A stretch of 64,000 bases of DNA from Flavitalea plasmicola (GTDB taxonomy: Bacteria; Bacteroidota; Bacteroidia; Chitinophagales; Chitinophagaceae). How positions within the stretch are numbered: the first letter of the stretch is position 1; each line of letters starts with the position of its first letter. Below the pieces are notes generated by a model that saw only the letters and a program-made list of their open reading frames with translations, ran no database searches and was not told where the DNA came from. The DNA lies in NCBI RefSeq assembly GCF_030546645.1, contig NZ_JAUOTO010000006.1:744001-808000 (forward strand), read 5' to 3'. A program made the translations under genes and the position numbers. This document shows positions 35,508-44,206 of the stretch, piece by piece.

Positions 35508-36458
35508 ATGAACTTTTATGAAAAGACTGGCAAAATGGCCCTCGGCAGCCGCCTTCGCCGCTTAAGCGATCAGGTGACGGAACAGGCCGCTGGGATCTAT
35601 GACCTTTACCAGGTAGACCTCCAGCCCAAGTGGTTTCCCGTGTTTTATGCCCTCTCCGAAGGCGCGGAGAAATCCATCACCGACATTGCCCGCGAGATCG
35701 GCCACACCCACCCTTCCGTTAGCCAGATCGTACGGGAAATGGTAGCCAAAGGATACCTCATAGAAAAAAAAGGCTCCGCCGATGGCAGGAAGAATTTCGT
35801 GGTCCTCTCGGAGGAAGGACAGCGAATGATGGAAAAAATGCAGGACCAATTAAAGGACGTCACCTCCGCCATCGAAAACGCAATGAAAGAGACACAATAC
35901 GACCTGTGGAAAGCCATCGCGGAATGGGAGTTCTTACTGGACCAGAAAAGCCTGCTAAGACGGGTGCAGGAAGAAAAAAAACTGCGCGAGAGCCAGGACG
36001 TGCAGATGGTGGATTTCGAACCCCGCTATGCCCAGGCCTTTCGCCAGCTCAACGAAGAATGGATCACCACCTGGTTCAAAATGGAGGAAGAGGATTATCA
36101 CGCCCTGGACCATCCGCAGGAACATATCCTGGACGGAGGTGGCCATATTTACATCGCCTTGTATAAGGGCGAACCCGTAGGCGCTTGCGCCATCATTAAA
36201 ATGAACGATGGCGGATTCGAGCTGGCCAAGATGGGTGTGTCGCCAAAAGCCAAGGGAAAGGGCATCGGGTGGCTGCTGGGCCGCGCTTGTTTGGAGAAAG
36301 CGCGTGAACTGGGCGCGCACCGGGTCTACCTGGAAAGCAACACTCGTCTCAAGCCGGCCATTAGCCTGTATCATAAGCTGGGATTCCGTAAGATAGCAGG
36401 TCCGCCGTCCCCGTACGAACGATGCGATATACAGATGGAACTAATCCTGAAACCTTAA
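35508..36458 (+). CDS. MarR-GNAT fusion regulator/acetyltransferase
   Basis: A 316-residue two-domain protein. Residues about 1-150 are a MarR winged helix (ALSEGAEKSITDIAREIGHT, HPSVSQIVREMVAKGYLIEK, DGRKNFVVLSEEGQRM). Residues about 160-316 are a GNAT acetyltransferase with the acetyl-CoA loop VSPKAKGKGIGWLLGRACLE and the C-terminal YHKLGFRKI. Such fusions are common in Bacteroidota; the substrate is unknown. A perfect inverted repeat directly upstream implies autoregulation. The gene is divergent from glpK and its stop overlaps the stop of the convergent SMP-30 gene. Confidence 0.93.
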   Translation: MNFYEKTGKMALGSRLRRLSDQVTEQAAGIYDLYQVDLQPKWFPVFYALSEGAEKSITDIAREIGHTHPSVSQIVREMVAKGYLIEKKGSADGRKNFVVLSEEGQRMMEKMQDQLKDVTSAIENAMKETQYDLWKAIAEWEFLLDQKSLLRRVQEEKKLRESQDVQMVDFEPRYAQAFRQLNEEWITTWFKMEEEDYHALDHPQEHILDGGGHIYIALYKGEPVGACAIIKMNDGGFELAKMGVSPKAKGKGIGWLLGRACLEKARELGAHRVYLESNTRLKPAISLYHKLGFRKIAGPPSPYERCDIQMELILKP

Positions 36459-37456
36459 TGGAGCTTCACCCTCAGTACCCTATCATCCGCGGTGATATAC
36501 AGCACTTCCTTCGTTTCATTAAAAGCACAATTGGACGCCGGCCGGCCGAAGATCTTTATCAATCCCAATACCTTTCCGTTCGGCGAAATGATCACTACGC
36601 CATCCGGACCCGAGCTGAAGATATTGCCATGACCATCTATCTTGAACCCATCGGCGCCTTGCTTGACGGAAGCCCTTGCCTTCATCTCCGTACCATCCAG
36701 TAAAACGCCGCCACCCTGAATGTGGCCGGCCGTATCGAGCTGATAGGCATACCACCTAGGGTGCTGATCATCGCTGCTGCCGATATAAAGCGTCTTCTCA
36801 TCCGGGGACAAGGCAATGCCATTCGGCCGCGAAATAGAATCGATCAACAGAACAGTCTCACCCTGGGCGCTGATCCTATACACGCCTTCAAATTTCAGCT
36901 CCCTCGAAGGATCATTTGCCTGCTTAGGGAGGCCATAGATTGGATCTGTAAAGTATATATTGTTCCTGCTGTCTGCGACGAGGTCGTTGGGACTATTAAA
37001 CCGCTTTCCCTGGTAGCCTGATGACAATACGGTAAACCTGGGAACAGGCACATCCAACGCGGCGTCCATTCTCGCTACCTGCCGGTTGCCCGACTGGCAT
37101 AGCAACAATCGCCCATCCTTATCCAGGGTAAGTCCGTTGGATCCATTCTCACCGTCACGACGTGCGCTATCCGTATATCCTGAAGGCGTAAGATAAACCA
37201 ACGGCGTATCATTCTCCGACCAACGGTATATCTTATTCCCTATGACATCCGAAAACAGCAGCATTTGTTTGGCCGCTACCCAGACGGGCCCTTCCGACCA
37301 TTTATAATTCCTGCCGATCACTTCGATCGTTGCATTGGTATCAATGAGATTGACAGCGCTCTTGTCATACAGTTCGATCTTTCCGACGGTCTTGTCCCGG
37401 CAGCCAGAGACGGCTATTGAATAACAAACGACGGCAGCAAGTAATGTTCTTTTCAT
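36455..37456 (-). CDS. SMP-30/gluconolactonase-like beta-propeller lipoprotein
   Basis: A 333-residue protein from the ATG at 37456; the open frame to 37588 overlaps the YihY gene and lacks a signal sequence. The signal ends in a lipobox (VSGC, Cys at residue 19). The mature part is a six-bladed SMP-30/gluconolaconase-type propeller: WSEGPVWVAAKQMLLFSDV, NGLTLDKDGRLLLCQSGNR, FNSPNDLVADSRNNIYFTDP, RPNGIALSPDEKTLYIGSSD and GADGFKIDGHGNIFSSGPDG. Glu, Asn and Asp metal ligands expected for lactonases are in place. It probably hydrolyses a sugar lactone in the periplasm or at the cell surface. Its TAA overlaps the MarR-GNAT TAA on the other strand. Confidence 0.9.
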   Translation of the reverse strand: MKRTLLAAVVCYSIAVSGCRDKTVGKIELYDKSAVNLIDTNATIEVIGRNYKWSEGPVWVAAKQMLLFSDVIGNKIYRWSENDTPLVYLTPSGYTDSARRDGENGSNGLTLDKDGRLLLCQSGNRQVARMDAALDVPVPRFTVLSSGYQGKRFNSPNDLVADSRNNIYFTDPIYGLPKQANDPSRELKFEGVYRISAQGETVLLIDSISRPNGIALSPDEKTLYIGSSDDQHPRWYAYQLDTAGHIQGGGVLLDGTEMKARASVKQGADGFKIDGHGNIFSSGPDGVVIISPNGKVLGLIKIFGRPASNCAFNETKEVLYITADDRVLRVKLH

Positions 37457-37485
37457 ATTGGCAATGTGATATAAATATACTGCAA

Positions 37486-38355
37486 TTATTCGCTTGATAT
37501 AGCATATCCGGCAGGCGATATAGGCTGACCCGTATGCTTGGACAACGCCAGGGTAAAACACGCCCCGAAATAAAACATGAACGAACAATAAAATACAAAT
37601 AAAAGCAGCAACGCCAGGGAAGCAGAAACGCCATAAATGGCCTTCAAACCATCATAGGTAAGGAGGTGATGCAATAGCACCTGTCCTGAGGTGAACAGGA
37701 TCCCGGTAAATACAGCGCCGGCTATTGCCATTTTCCAGGTCGGTCGCCCATAGGAAAGGTACTTCAATATCAGGACGAACCAGACGATCACTGCCAACGT
37801 GGTGATGAGACGATAGAGCAGCTCGTTCACCTGGAGGGGCAACAGCCAGCCCTTTGCATCTCCCAGCAGTACCGTCGAAAACAAAAGCCCTCCCATGAGG
37901 ATGATGCCGATCGATTTGGTCCGGTGCAACAGCAGGAACCCCAAACCCTGATGTGCCTTGAGCCGGAAGCCCCACAATTGATTAAGGGATCTGCTGATCA
38001 CCTCGAACAATGTAGTGGCGACAAATAGCAGGAAAATAAATCCGCCGATACGCGCCTCCCGGTTCAGGGATAAATAATGCAGGTTCCTGAGAATTTCACG
38101 CACCTGCAGCGCGATGCTCCTGTCGATCCCAACCCCCAGCTGTTTAAATAGGTCATGCCGTACGGTCTTCGGGTCGGCGAAGACGCCAAAAACTTCGATC
38201 AGGATGATCATAATAGGGGGCAATGCAAAGCTGGAAAAGAAGGAAGTCGCCGCCGCCATCCGCAATGGATCATTCTTCCGGAAAACCCTGTAAGCATTCC
38301 GCAAGATTAACCAGCTTGAGCTGGCCGTTCTCAAAATTGTAGCTTTTACCCCCAT
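37486..38355 (-). CDS. YihY/BrkB family inner membrane protein
   Basis: A 289-residue membrane protein with about six helices. The family features seen are the N-terminal NDPLRMAAATSFFSSFALPP segment, the LWGFRLKAHQGL turn and the C-terminal block GASVSLALLLLFVFYCSFMF-like helix (reading GVSASLALLLLFVFYCSFMF) with YFGACFTLAL. Members were once called RNase BN, which is wrong; the function is unknown. It lies between the SMP-30 and AsmA-like genes on the same strand, with 29-bp and 15-bp gaps, so the three may form an operon. Confidence 0.92.
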   Translation of the reverse strand: MGVKATILRTASSSWLILRNAYRVFRKNDPLRMAAATSFFSSFALPPIMIILIEVFGVFADPKTVRHDLFKQLGVGIDRSIALQVREILRNLHYLSLNREARIGGFIFLLFVATTLFEVISRSLNQLWGFRLKAHQGLGFLLLHRTKSIGIILMGGLLFSTVLLGDAKGWLLPLQVNELLYRLITTLAVIVWFVLILKYLSYGRPTWKMAIAGAVFTGILFTSGQVLLHHLLTYDGLKAIYGVSASLALLLLFVFYCSFMFYFGACFTLALSKHTGQPISPAGYAISSE

Positions 38356-38370
38356 AAAAGATCAGCCGTT

Positions 38371-40047
38371 CTATTTCTTCATCCCCACCGTTTGCTTTAC
38401 CCCGGTGAAAATACTTTTCCAGATCAGATTAAAGAATGACTTATACAGGACCCGGTCAAAATGCACCTCCTCCACCCGGGGATGCTCACCTTTATTGGAA
38501 TTTTTCAAGATAAGATTCGCAAACAAGCTGGCCAGACCCTTTTTATCGAGCCTGCCTTCCGCCTCGTCCTTCTTCAGCAGAGAGATCTTCAGGTCATCAT
38601 ACAACAATAACAATTTGCCGTCGCTGGAAGAATCAGTGCCTGCAAAATTAAAATGTAGTTGATGTATCCTTCCATTCTCCATCCGGGCAAGTCCCATCGG
38701 CCGCGTAAGCGGATTGAGCGCCACCGCGTCGATACCGCCTATATTGCCATCAATGGAGAACCTTCCGCGCCTGTCCCCGAGGACCATGACCACCCGGGCA
38801 TCCACTGGCGCCATATTCAGGAGCCTCGCCTTAAACGCCAGGACGCATTTATCATCCAGTGCTATATCTTCCTTCCTGTTGCTGATATTCTTAAGTGTCG
38901 CACTTACATCGTAAAATTGTAATTTACCCACACTGTCGCTTTTGCCGTTTCTTTCTTTATATTCTATAAAGGAATGGGTGAACACGGCCGCTTTGATTCG
39001 AATAGGGATGGGCAGGCGCATCAACAGCTGCTGTGGATACTTGCCCACCTTGCTGGTCGTGTCTGGAGGACGGGACAGGTCACGGTAGATCCTGAAAGCG
39101 CTTTTGCTGATCACCAGACTATCCGCCATGATCTCCTTATCCCAGAGGCCTTGCCTGCTGACATGAACCAGCCTCACATCTTCAAATGAAAAATTATATC
39201 TATCCTTCTGCACCGGGAAGGAATGTGCAAAAGCATCTTCGGGCAGCTGAGGTATTATTTTTACCTGGTGAAAATGCAACGCGTCATTCCGGCTGGAGAA
39301 TCTCACCCCTGATACGTGCAACCTGTATTTCTTATTCTTTGTGGGAAAGGCTATTTCATCACAGGCCATTTCAAGGCCCCTGGCAAAAAGTATCCTGGAG
39401 CTGTCCCCGCCACTCGTGCTGTCGACCAGCACATCGGAGAAGACAAAAGAAACATTATTGCTGGAGAAAAGGACCTCTTTTCCGTTCACATGGCTGACAC
39501 GCACATCGGCATGGGTAACCTTCACACTATCCATTTTAATTTTCAACAGTTTGCCCAGCATTTCCCTGGAGATGTCACTGGAGGAATGCAGGCGCTTGCC
39601 CTCTTTTTTCCGATCGCTCATCAATACCTCGATAGTTGCTCCGGCGATCTCCACCTTGCTTCCCTCTACTTGTTTAGCGAGCAAAGCCTTCGGCGTCTTG
39701 ACGCCTGTAATTTCCAATGCTGGTATGGTCAGCCGCAGCAGCATCGGAGGCTCCCGCCCTTCCATCGCCAGTTGACGGTAGACGGCAGTATCTGGGACAA
39801 CCTGTATATTCTTTGCGTGCAGGACCCCGCCGACCTCATCAAATGAAAGCCCCTCGTAATGGATACTATAAAGTCCTTCCGTTTTGTTCAGCAGCGCCTC
39901 TCCGACCTTCCTGCTCACCATCCTGTATTTATAGATCTGCCAGCCGAGGACCCCGATCACGATGATACCTATGGTAAGCAGTAAATATCCTTTCTTACTC
40001 CTGAGTCTTAACATATTGGCAGTAAGGGAAATATAATGCCAATTCAT
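38371..40047 (-). CDS. AsmA-like/DUF748-type envelope protein
   Basis: A 558-residue protein from ATG 40047 (a second ATG at 40014 gives MLRLRSKKG and may be the real start; the open frame begins at a TTG). One N-terminal membrane helix (about 25-45 in the longer form) precedes a long periplasmic region rich in beta strands. The opening stretch YSIHYEGLSFDEVGGVLHAKNIQV and the later LNPLTRPMGLARMENGRIHQLHF are typical of AsmA/DUF748 bridge-like proteins thought to move lipids between membranes. No enzymatic motif is visible. It is followed by yihY. Confidence 0.75.
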   Translation of the reverse strand: MNWHYISLTANMLRLRSKKGYLLLTIGIIVIGVLGWQIYKYRMVSRKVGEALLNKTEGLYSIHYEGLSFDEVGGVLHAKNIQVVPDTAVYRQLAMEGREPPMLLRLTIPALEITGVKTPKALLAKQVEGSKVEIAGATIEVLMSDRKKEGKRLHSSSDISREMLGKLLKIKMDSVKVTHADVRVSHVNGKEVLFSSNNVSFVFSDVLVDSTSGGDSSRILFARGLEMACDEIAFPTKNKKYRLHVSGVRFSSRNDALHFHQVKIIPQLPEDAFAHSFPVQKDRYNFSFEDVRLVHVSRQGLWDKEIMADSLVISKSAFRIYRDLSRPPDTTSKVGKYPQQLLMRLPIPIRIKAAVFTHSFIEYKERNGKSDSVGKLQFYDVSATLKNISNRKEDIALDDKCVLAFKARLLNMAPVDARVVMVLGDRRGRFSIDGNIGGIDAVALNPLTRPMGLARMENGRIHQLHFNFAGTDSSSDGKLLLLYDDLKISLLKKDEAEGRLDKKGLASLFANLILKNSNKGEHPRVEEVHFDRVLYKSFFNLIWKSIFTGVKQTVGMKK

Positions 40048-40157
40048 AAATACTTCCAATACAACCTTTCACACATCTGAATGGGCAAATTATTCCACAA
40101 AGCCAGCATAATGCCCCCGGCAATCCCAAAAACCTTCTAAAATTTCACCTGCAAGGC

Positions 40158-40199
40158 TTGCAAAAACCAATATTTACTCTTTACTTTGTATTTCAAAGT
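40158..40199 (+). promoter_or_regulatory. Promoter with overlapping ACTTTG/CAAAGT operator
   Basis: TTG at 40158-40160, 20 bases, then TTACTTTG at 40181-40188 form a Bacteroidota-type promoter. ACTTTG, five bases, CAAAGT (40183-40199) is an inverted repeat laid over the -7 element and ending 8 bp before the ATG at 40208. The same repeat precedes the gene at 41283. The co-encoded winged-helix protein is the likely binder. Confidence 0.6.
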
Positions 40200-40207
40200 G
40201 CTTTTAT

Positions 40208-40888
40208 ATGGATAGCCCCAGCCAAGCCAACGAATCCTTAGAGACCCTCCAGGACATCCGCCGGATGATGGAACGCTCCTCCCGGTTTATCTCCCTCAGC
40301 GGGCTCAGCGGCGTTAGCGCGGGCGTCTGTGCGCTGATCGGGGCCTTTATAGCGCACGGCTGGATCATGGATTACTATGGAGGCATCAGTTTCTCGGGAG
40401 ATGTCACGCCGGGATCATACGGCCGGCATGGCTACATGCACGGTGAGGCAGATGGGTTGAAATGGAAGCTGATCGGGCTGGCGATCGCAGTGCTGGCAGC
40501 AGCCCTGATATCCTCAACGTTCTTCACCTGGCGCAAGGCACGCAGAAGCGGCCTGCCTATCTGGGACATGGCTTCAAAGAAATTGATCATCAATATGCTC
40601 ATCCCCCTGCTGGCTGGCGGATTATTCGTACTGGGCATGTTCTACCATACAGATTGGGACTATGTGGCTCCCACCTGCCTGGTGTTCTATGGACTGGCCC
40701 TTGTCAATGCAAGCAAGTTTACATTGACGGACATCCGCTATCTCGGTTTTCTTGAGATAGTATTGGGCTCGGTCAGCATGTTCTACCTCCATTGGGGGTT
40801 GTACTTCTGGGCAGTGGGCTTCGGGATCCTGCATATCGTATATGGACTGATCATGTGGTGGAAGTATGAGAGGGGAGGTACGGCATGA
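40208..40888 (+). CDS. Hypothetical membrane protein, partner of winged-helix regulator
   Basis: A 226-residue protein with an N-terminal cytoplasmic helix (ESLETLQDIRRMMERSSRF) and about six membrane helices: LSGVSAGVCALIGAFIAHGW, LIGLAIAVLAAALISSTFFT, LIINMLIPLLAGGLFVLGMF, TCLVFYGLALVNASKFTL, LGFLEIVLGSVSMFYLHWGL and FWAVGFGILHIVYGLIMWWK. I know this layout from Bacteroidota operons in which it is paired with a small winged-helix regulator, as here (ATGA overlap). It has no enzymatic motif. It may sense a membrane signal for the regulator (inference). Confidence 0.75.
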   Translation: MDSPSQANESLETLQDIRRMMERSSRFISLSGLSGVSAGVCALIGAFIAHGWIMDYYGGISFSGDVTPGSYGRHGYMHGEADGLKWKLIGLAIAVLAAALISSTFFTWRKARRSGLPIWDMASKKLIINMLIPLLAGGLFVLGMFYHTDWDYVAPTCLVFYGLALVNASKFTLTDIRYLGFLEIVLGSVSMFYLHWGLYFWAVGFGILHIVYGLIMWWKYERGGTA

Positions 40889-41193
40889 AGAATCCCATCG
40901 GCAATCTGAATAAGGTGTTTGACAGCCGGATCAGGATGGGAGTGATGAGTATCCTGATGATGAACCAGGAGATCAGTTTCAACGACCTGAAACAGCTGCT
41001 TGAGCTCACCGACGGCAACCTGGCTTCGCACATGATCAACCTGGAAGAGAACGGGTTTATCAAGGTGCACAAAGGTTTCATCGGGCGAAAGACAAACACG
41101 ACCTATTCGATCACGAAAGCCGGGGAAAAGGCATTTAAAGATCACCTGGAAGCCCTGGAGCACATGATCAAAGGAATGAACAAGCCTGGCTGA
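40885..41193 (+). CDS. Winged-helix transcriptional regulator (HTH_34-like), 102 aa
   Basis: A 102-residue single-domain regulator: FDSRIRMGVMSILMMNQEIS, then NDLKQLLELTDGNLASHMIN with the recognition helix, then the wing LEENGFIKVHKGFIGRKTNT and YSITKAGEKAFKDHLEALEH. It resembles the MarR/PadR-like domain that lacks a separate effector part. It overlaps the preceding membrane protein gene by four bases. Two copies of ACTTTG-N5-CAAAGT, before 40208 and before 41283, are likely binding sites. Confidence 0.9.
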   Translation: MKNPIGNLNKVFDSRIRMGVMSILMMNQEISFNDLKQLLELTDGNLASHMINLEENGFIKVHKGFIGRKTNTTYSITKAGEKAFKDHLEALEHMIKGMNKPG

Positions 41194-41243
41194 GACCGCA
41201 GGCACAGCAACATACAAGGGGAACACCCTTTTTTTATCGGCAA

Positions 41244-41262
41244 TAACTTTGAAATTCAAAGT
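41244..41262 (+). promoter_or_regulatory. -7 element overlapping ACTTTG/CAAAGT operator, second copy
   Basis: TAACTTTG at 41244-41251 matches TAnnTTTG exactly. It overlaps ACTTTGAA, one base, TTCAAAGT (41246-41262), a fuller version of the repeat at 40183-40199. The ATG follows 20 bp later. No -33 TTG is evident. Confidence 0.6.
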
Positions 41263-41282
41263 ACTTTTTTAAATAATAGCAT

Positions 41283-41642
41283 ATGACAGAGCAAATCGCA
41301 CGCTACAAGACAAACACAGGCTTCCTGAAACCCCTTATCTCCGGACTCCTGGGCATCACCCTCCTGCTGCCGGCGAGCGTCTTTCTGCTGACCTTGCTGA
41401 CGCGGATCATCTTCGGCACAAAGAAGATGTACCATTATTTCGCGCCTTCTTTCCTGCAGTCGCCCTTCGATCTGTGGGCGTGGCACAAGGCGCAGTTTAT
41501 CCTCGGTACCTTGTTGTTGGCCATCATGCTGAACTGCCTGACTCATCGACGCCATTGGCTGAACATGGCCATCGTATTACAAGGTACTTTGCTCCTGGTC
41601 ATCCTGACGGTCTATACAGTCATCCAGCATATCCGGTATTAA
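41283..41642 (+). CDS. Hypothetical membrane protein, 119 aa
   Basis: A 119-residue protein with three hydrophobic helices (FLKPLISGLLGITLLLPASV continuing to about residue 42, FILGTLLLAIMLNC, MAIVLQGTLLLVILTVYTVI) and basic loops. No family recognised. It has its own promoter with the ACTTTG/CAAAGT operator, so it is probably a target of the adjacent winged-helix regulator, and it starts a close string of + strand genes that continues to 45511. Confidence 0.65.
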   Translation: MTEQIARYKTNTGFLKPLISGLLGITLLLPASVFLLTLLTRIIFGTKKMYHYFAPSFLQSPFDLWAWHKAQFILGTLLLAIMLNCLTHRRHWLNMAIVLQGTLLLVILTVYTVIQHIRY

Positions 41643-41655
41643 AAAATCCGAAACA

Positions 41656-43068
41656 ATGAAGATCAAAATGATCCTTCCCGCCCTGGCAGAAGCCAAAAGC
41701 CCTTTCTGGCGACCCATCAAATACTCCCTGTTCCCGCCTCTGGGTCTTGCTACGCTGGCCGCATATTGCTCGCCGGACGACGAGATCCTTCTGCAGGACG
41801 AACATGTAGAGGAACTGGTGACTGATGACGAGCCGGACCTGGTGATCATTCAGGTCTATATCACCAATGCTTTCAGAGCATACGCGCTGGCCGATCACTA
41901 CAGGAAAAAAAGAACATACGTTTGCATGGGAGGCTTGCACGTCAGCTCACTGCCGGAAGAGGCCATGACGCATGCGGACAGCATATTCATCGGTCCGGGC
42001 GAGGATACATTTCCAACATTCCTGAAAGATTTTCGTAACAAATGCCCCCAAAAGATCTACCGCAACAGCCAGCGTGATATTGAAGACATCCCTCCCATCC
42101 GGAGAGACCTGATCAAACGGAGCCGTTACCTGGTACCCAACTCTATCGTCGTATCACGGGGATGCCCCCACCATTGCGACTTTTGCTACAAAGACGCTTT
42201 TTTCGAAGGTGGACGTAGCTTCTATACGCAAAAAGTAGACGCGGCATTGGCAGAGATCGATCGCCTGCCCGGTCGCCACCTGTATTTCCTGGATGACCAT
42301 TTGCTGGGTCACCAACGGTTTGCTTCCAGCCTGTTCGAAGGCATGAAAGGGATGAACCGGGTGTTCCAGGGCGCCAGCACCATCGACGCCATACTCCGGG
42401 GCAACCTGGTCGAACTTGCGGCGGAAGCAGGGATGCGCAGCGTCTTCGTGGGTTTCGAAACCCTTAGCAAAGGCAACCTCATTCAAAGTAACAAACGGCA
42501 GAACATCGGCCATGACTATGAACAGGCCATTCAACGGCTGCATTCTTTAGGAATCATGATCAATGGCAGCTTTGTTTTTGGACTTGACGAGGATGACCCC
42601 GACGTATTTCGCAGGACGGTGGATTGGGCGGTGAAAAATTCGCTCACTACCTGCACATTTCATATTCTAACCCCTTATCCCGGCACACGCCTGTTCCGCG
42701 ACATGGCAGCCCAAGGCAGGATCTTGCACAAGCATTGGGATCAGTACGACACGCGGCAGGTGGTTTACAAGACGGTTGGGCTCAGTGCCGTTGAATTGAA
42801 AAGTGGATATGATTGGGCCTACCGTTCTTTTTACTCATGGCGGAATATTGTAAAGGCCAGCCTGGGTCATGACACTTTCAAACACCAGCTCAAACATTTT
42901 GCCTATGCCGGCGGATGGAAGAAGTTTGAACCATTGTGGAATTTCCTCATCAAGTCGGAGGGCCTGAACAAAATGCTGCCACTGCTGGAAGCCATTCTTT
43001 CAAAAGCTGGGAAACGAGGCGGACGCACGCAGGACGGAACCCTGTCTCCCTTCCCGGCCATTGCTTAA
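41656..43068 (+). CDS. Radical SAM protein with B12-binding-like N-terminus
   Basis: A 470-residue enzyme. The N-terminal ~145 residues have the Rossmann layout of cobalamin-binding domains (FPPLGLATLAAYC, DLVIIQVYITNAFRAYALAD, CMGGLHVSSLPEEAM, IFIGPGEDTFPTFL), but the B12 ligand motif DxHxxG is not visible. The radical SAM core has C170-P-H-H-C174-D-F-C177 for the 4Fe-4S cluster and VFGLDEDDPDVF further on. This is the plan of HpnJ/BchE-like and lipid- or antibiotic-modifying methyltransferases or oxidoreductases. It sits 13 bp after a membrane protein gene and 4 bp before diacylglycerol kinase, which hints at a lipid substrate. The exact reaction is unknown. Confidence 0.85.
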   Translation: MKIKMILPALAEAKSPFWRPIKYSLFPPLGLATLAAYCSPDDEILLQDEHVEELVTDDEPDLVIIQVYITNAFRAYALADHYRKKRTYVCMGGLHVSSLPEEAMTHADSIFIGPGEDTFPTFLKDFRNKCPQKIYRNSQRDIEDIPPIRRDLIKRSRYLVPNSIVVSRGCPHHCDFCYKDAFFEGGRSFYTQKVDAALAEIDRLPGRHLYFLDDHLLGHQRFASSLFEGMKGMNRVFQGASTIDAILRGNLVELAAEAGMRSVFVGFETLSKGNLIQSNKRQNIGHDYEQAIQRLHSLGIMINGSFVFGLDEDDPDVFRRTVDWAVKNSLTTCTFHILTPYPGTRLFRDMAAQGRILHKHWDQYDTRQVVYKTVGLSAVELKSGYDWAYRSFYSWRNIVKASLGHDTFKHQLKHFAYAGGWKKFEPLWNFLIKSEGLNKMLPLLEAILSKAGKRGGRTQDGTLSPFPAIA

Positions 43069-43072
43069 ATTT

Positions 43073-43462
43073 ATGGACAATTCAAACTTCATGGTAAAAG
43101 ATCAAAAGTTCTCCGTCCGCAGCAGGCTCAGAAGTTTCTATTATGCCGGCGCCGGCATAAAGCAATTCTTCCGGCAGGAGCACAATGCCCGGATTCACCT
43201 GGCGGCAGCCATCGTCGTCGGCATCCTGGCCTGGCGGCTGAAAGTATCTTATACGGAGGCCGTCGCATTGGTAGTGGTCATCGGCCTGGTGTGGGTGACG
43301 GAAATGCTCAACACATGCCTGGAAAAGGCAATGGACATGATCACCAGAGAACATCACCCGGAGATTAAGGTCATAAAAGACCTTGCGGCCGGGGCCGTTC
43401 TGATCGCTTCTATCACGGCTGTGATCGTCGGGTCATTCATTTTTATCCCCAAATTTTTATGA
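43073..43462 (+). CDS. Diacylglycerol kinase family protein (DgkA-like)
   Basis: A 129-residue integral membrane kinase from ATG 43073 (an upstream TTG at 43061 and an inner ATG at 43091 are alternatives). Three helices are seen, with the family signature EMLNTCLEKAMDMI, which holds the catalytic Glu/Asn positions, and EHNARIHLAAA earlier. In Gram-positives such proteins phosphorylate undecaprenol, in E. coli diacylglycerol; which applies here is not decidable. It is translationally linked to the next gene (ATGA overlap). Confidence 0.9.
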   Translation: MDNSNFMVKDQKFSVRSRLRSFYYAGAGIKQFFRQEHNARIHLAAAIVVGILAWRLKVSYTEAVALVVVIGLVWVTEMLNTCLEKAMDMITREHHPEIKVIKDLAAGAVLIASITAVIVGSFIFIPKFL

Positions 43463-44166
43463 AAACACAAGAAACCTTTGTAGCACAAAAGACAGCGCGT
43501 CTTTCAATAGACAGCATCCCTTTCCTCCGGACCGAAACGGATCGCCTGCTGTTCCTGTCCATGCTTTTCAGCTGCCTGCTGACGGCAGCGCGTATCGTGC
43601 ATACGGAGCGGCGTACGTTTATATTTTTACCCTGGAATCTTTTCCTGGCCTATATCCCGTACTTTATTTCGTCGGCGTTGGCAAAGAGCAGCCGGCGAGG
43701 GGCAGGGTGGTGGGCCCTGTCATTTATCTGGTTGTTGTTCATACCCAACTCCTTTTACATCATCACCGACCTCTACCACCTCGGAGATAATTACAACGAC
43801 CGCCAGATACCGCAGTGGTTCGATCTGGCCATGATCCTGTCCTACGTCTGGAACGGGCTTTTGTTGGGCGTGCTTTCCGTAAGACAAATGGAGCGGGTGC
43901 TCCTGCCCCGCCAGACCTTGCGCAACGAGCTGCTCTTCCTCTATCCCGTTATGTGGCTTAATGCCCTGGGAGTCTACGTCGGCCGCTACCTCCGGTATAA
44001 CAGCTGGGACGTAGTGACCGATCCCTTTCAGCTGCTGCGGGACATCGCCGTCATGGCCGTTCATCCCCTGCGGCACCAAAACACCTGGGACATGGTGTTC
44101 TGCTTCTCGATCCTGATGACACTCATCTACCTCATGATGAAAAAGATCAGCAAGACGCTGACTTAA
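43459..44166 (+). CDS. DUF1361 domain membrane protein
   Basis: A 235-residue polytopic protein with about six helices and the DUF1361 signature WLLFIPNSFYIITDLYHLGD followed by PQWFDLAMILSYVWNGLLLG and NALGVYVGRYLRYNSWD. The function is not known. It overlaps the diacylglycerol kinase gene by four bases and is followed 40 bp later by creD, so it belongs to a chain of membrane genes. The conserved Asp/Asn/Tyr cluster in the loop could bind metal or lipid (inference). Confidence 0.88.
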   Translation: MKTQETFVAQKTARLSIDSIPFLRTETDRLLFLSMLFSCLLTAARIVHTERRTFIFLPWNLFLAYIPYFISSALAKSSRRGAGWWALSFIWLLFIPNSFYIITDLYHLGDNYNDRQIPQWFDLAMILSYVWNGLLLGVLSVRQMERVLLPRQTLRNELLFLYPVMWLNALGVYVGRYLRYNSWDVVTDPFQLLRDIAVMAVHPLRHQNTWDMVFCFSILMTLIYLMMKKISKTLT

Positions 44167-44206
44167 CAGTACCCCTTTACCCTAAACAAAATAAACCCCT
44201 GACAAT

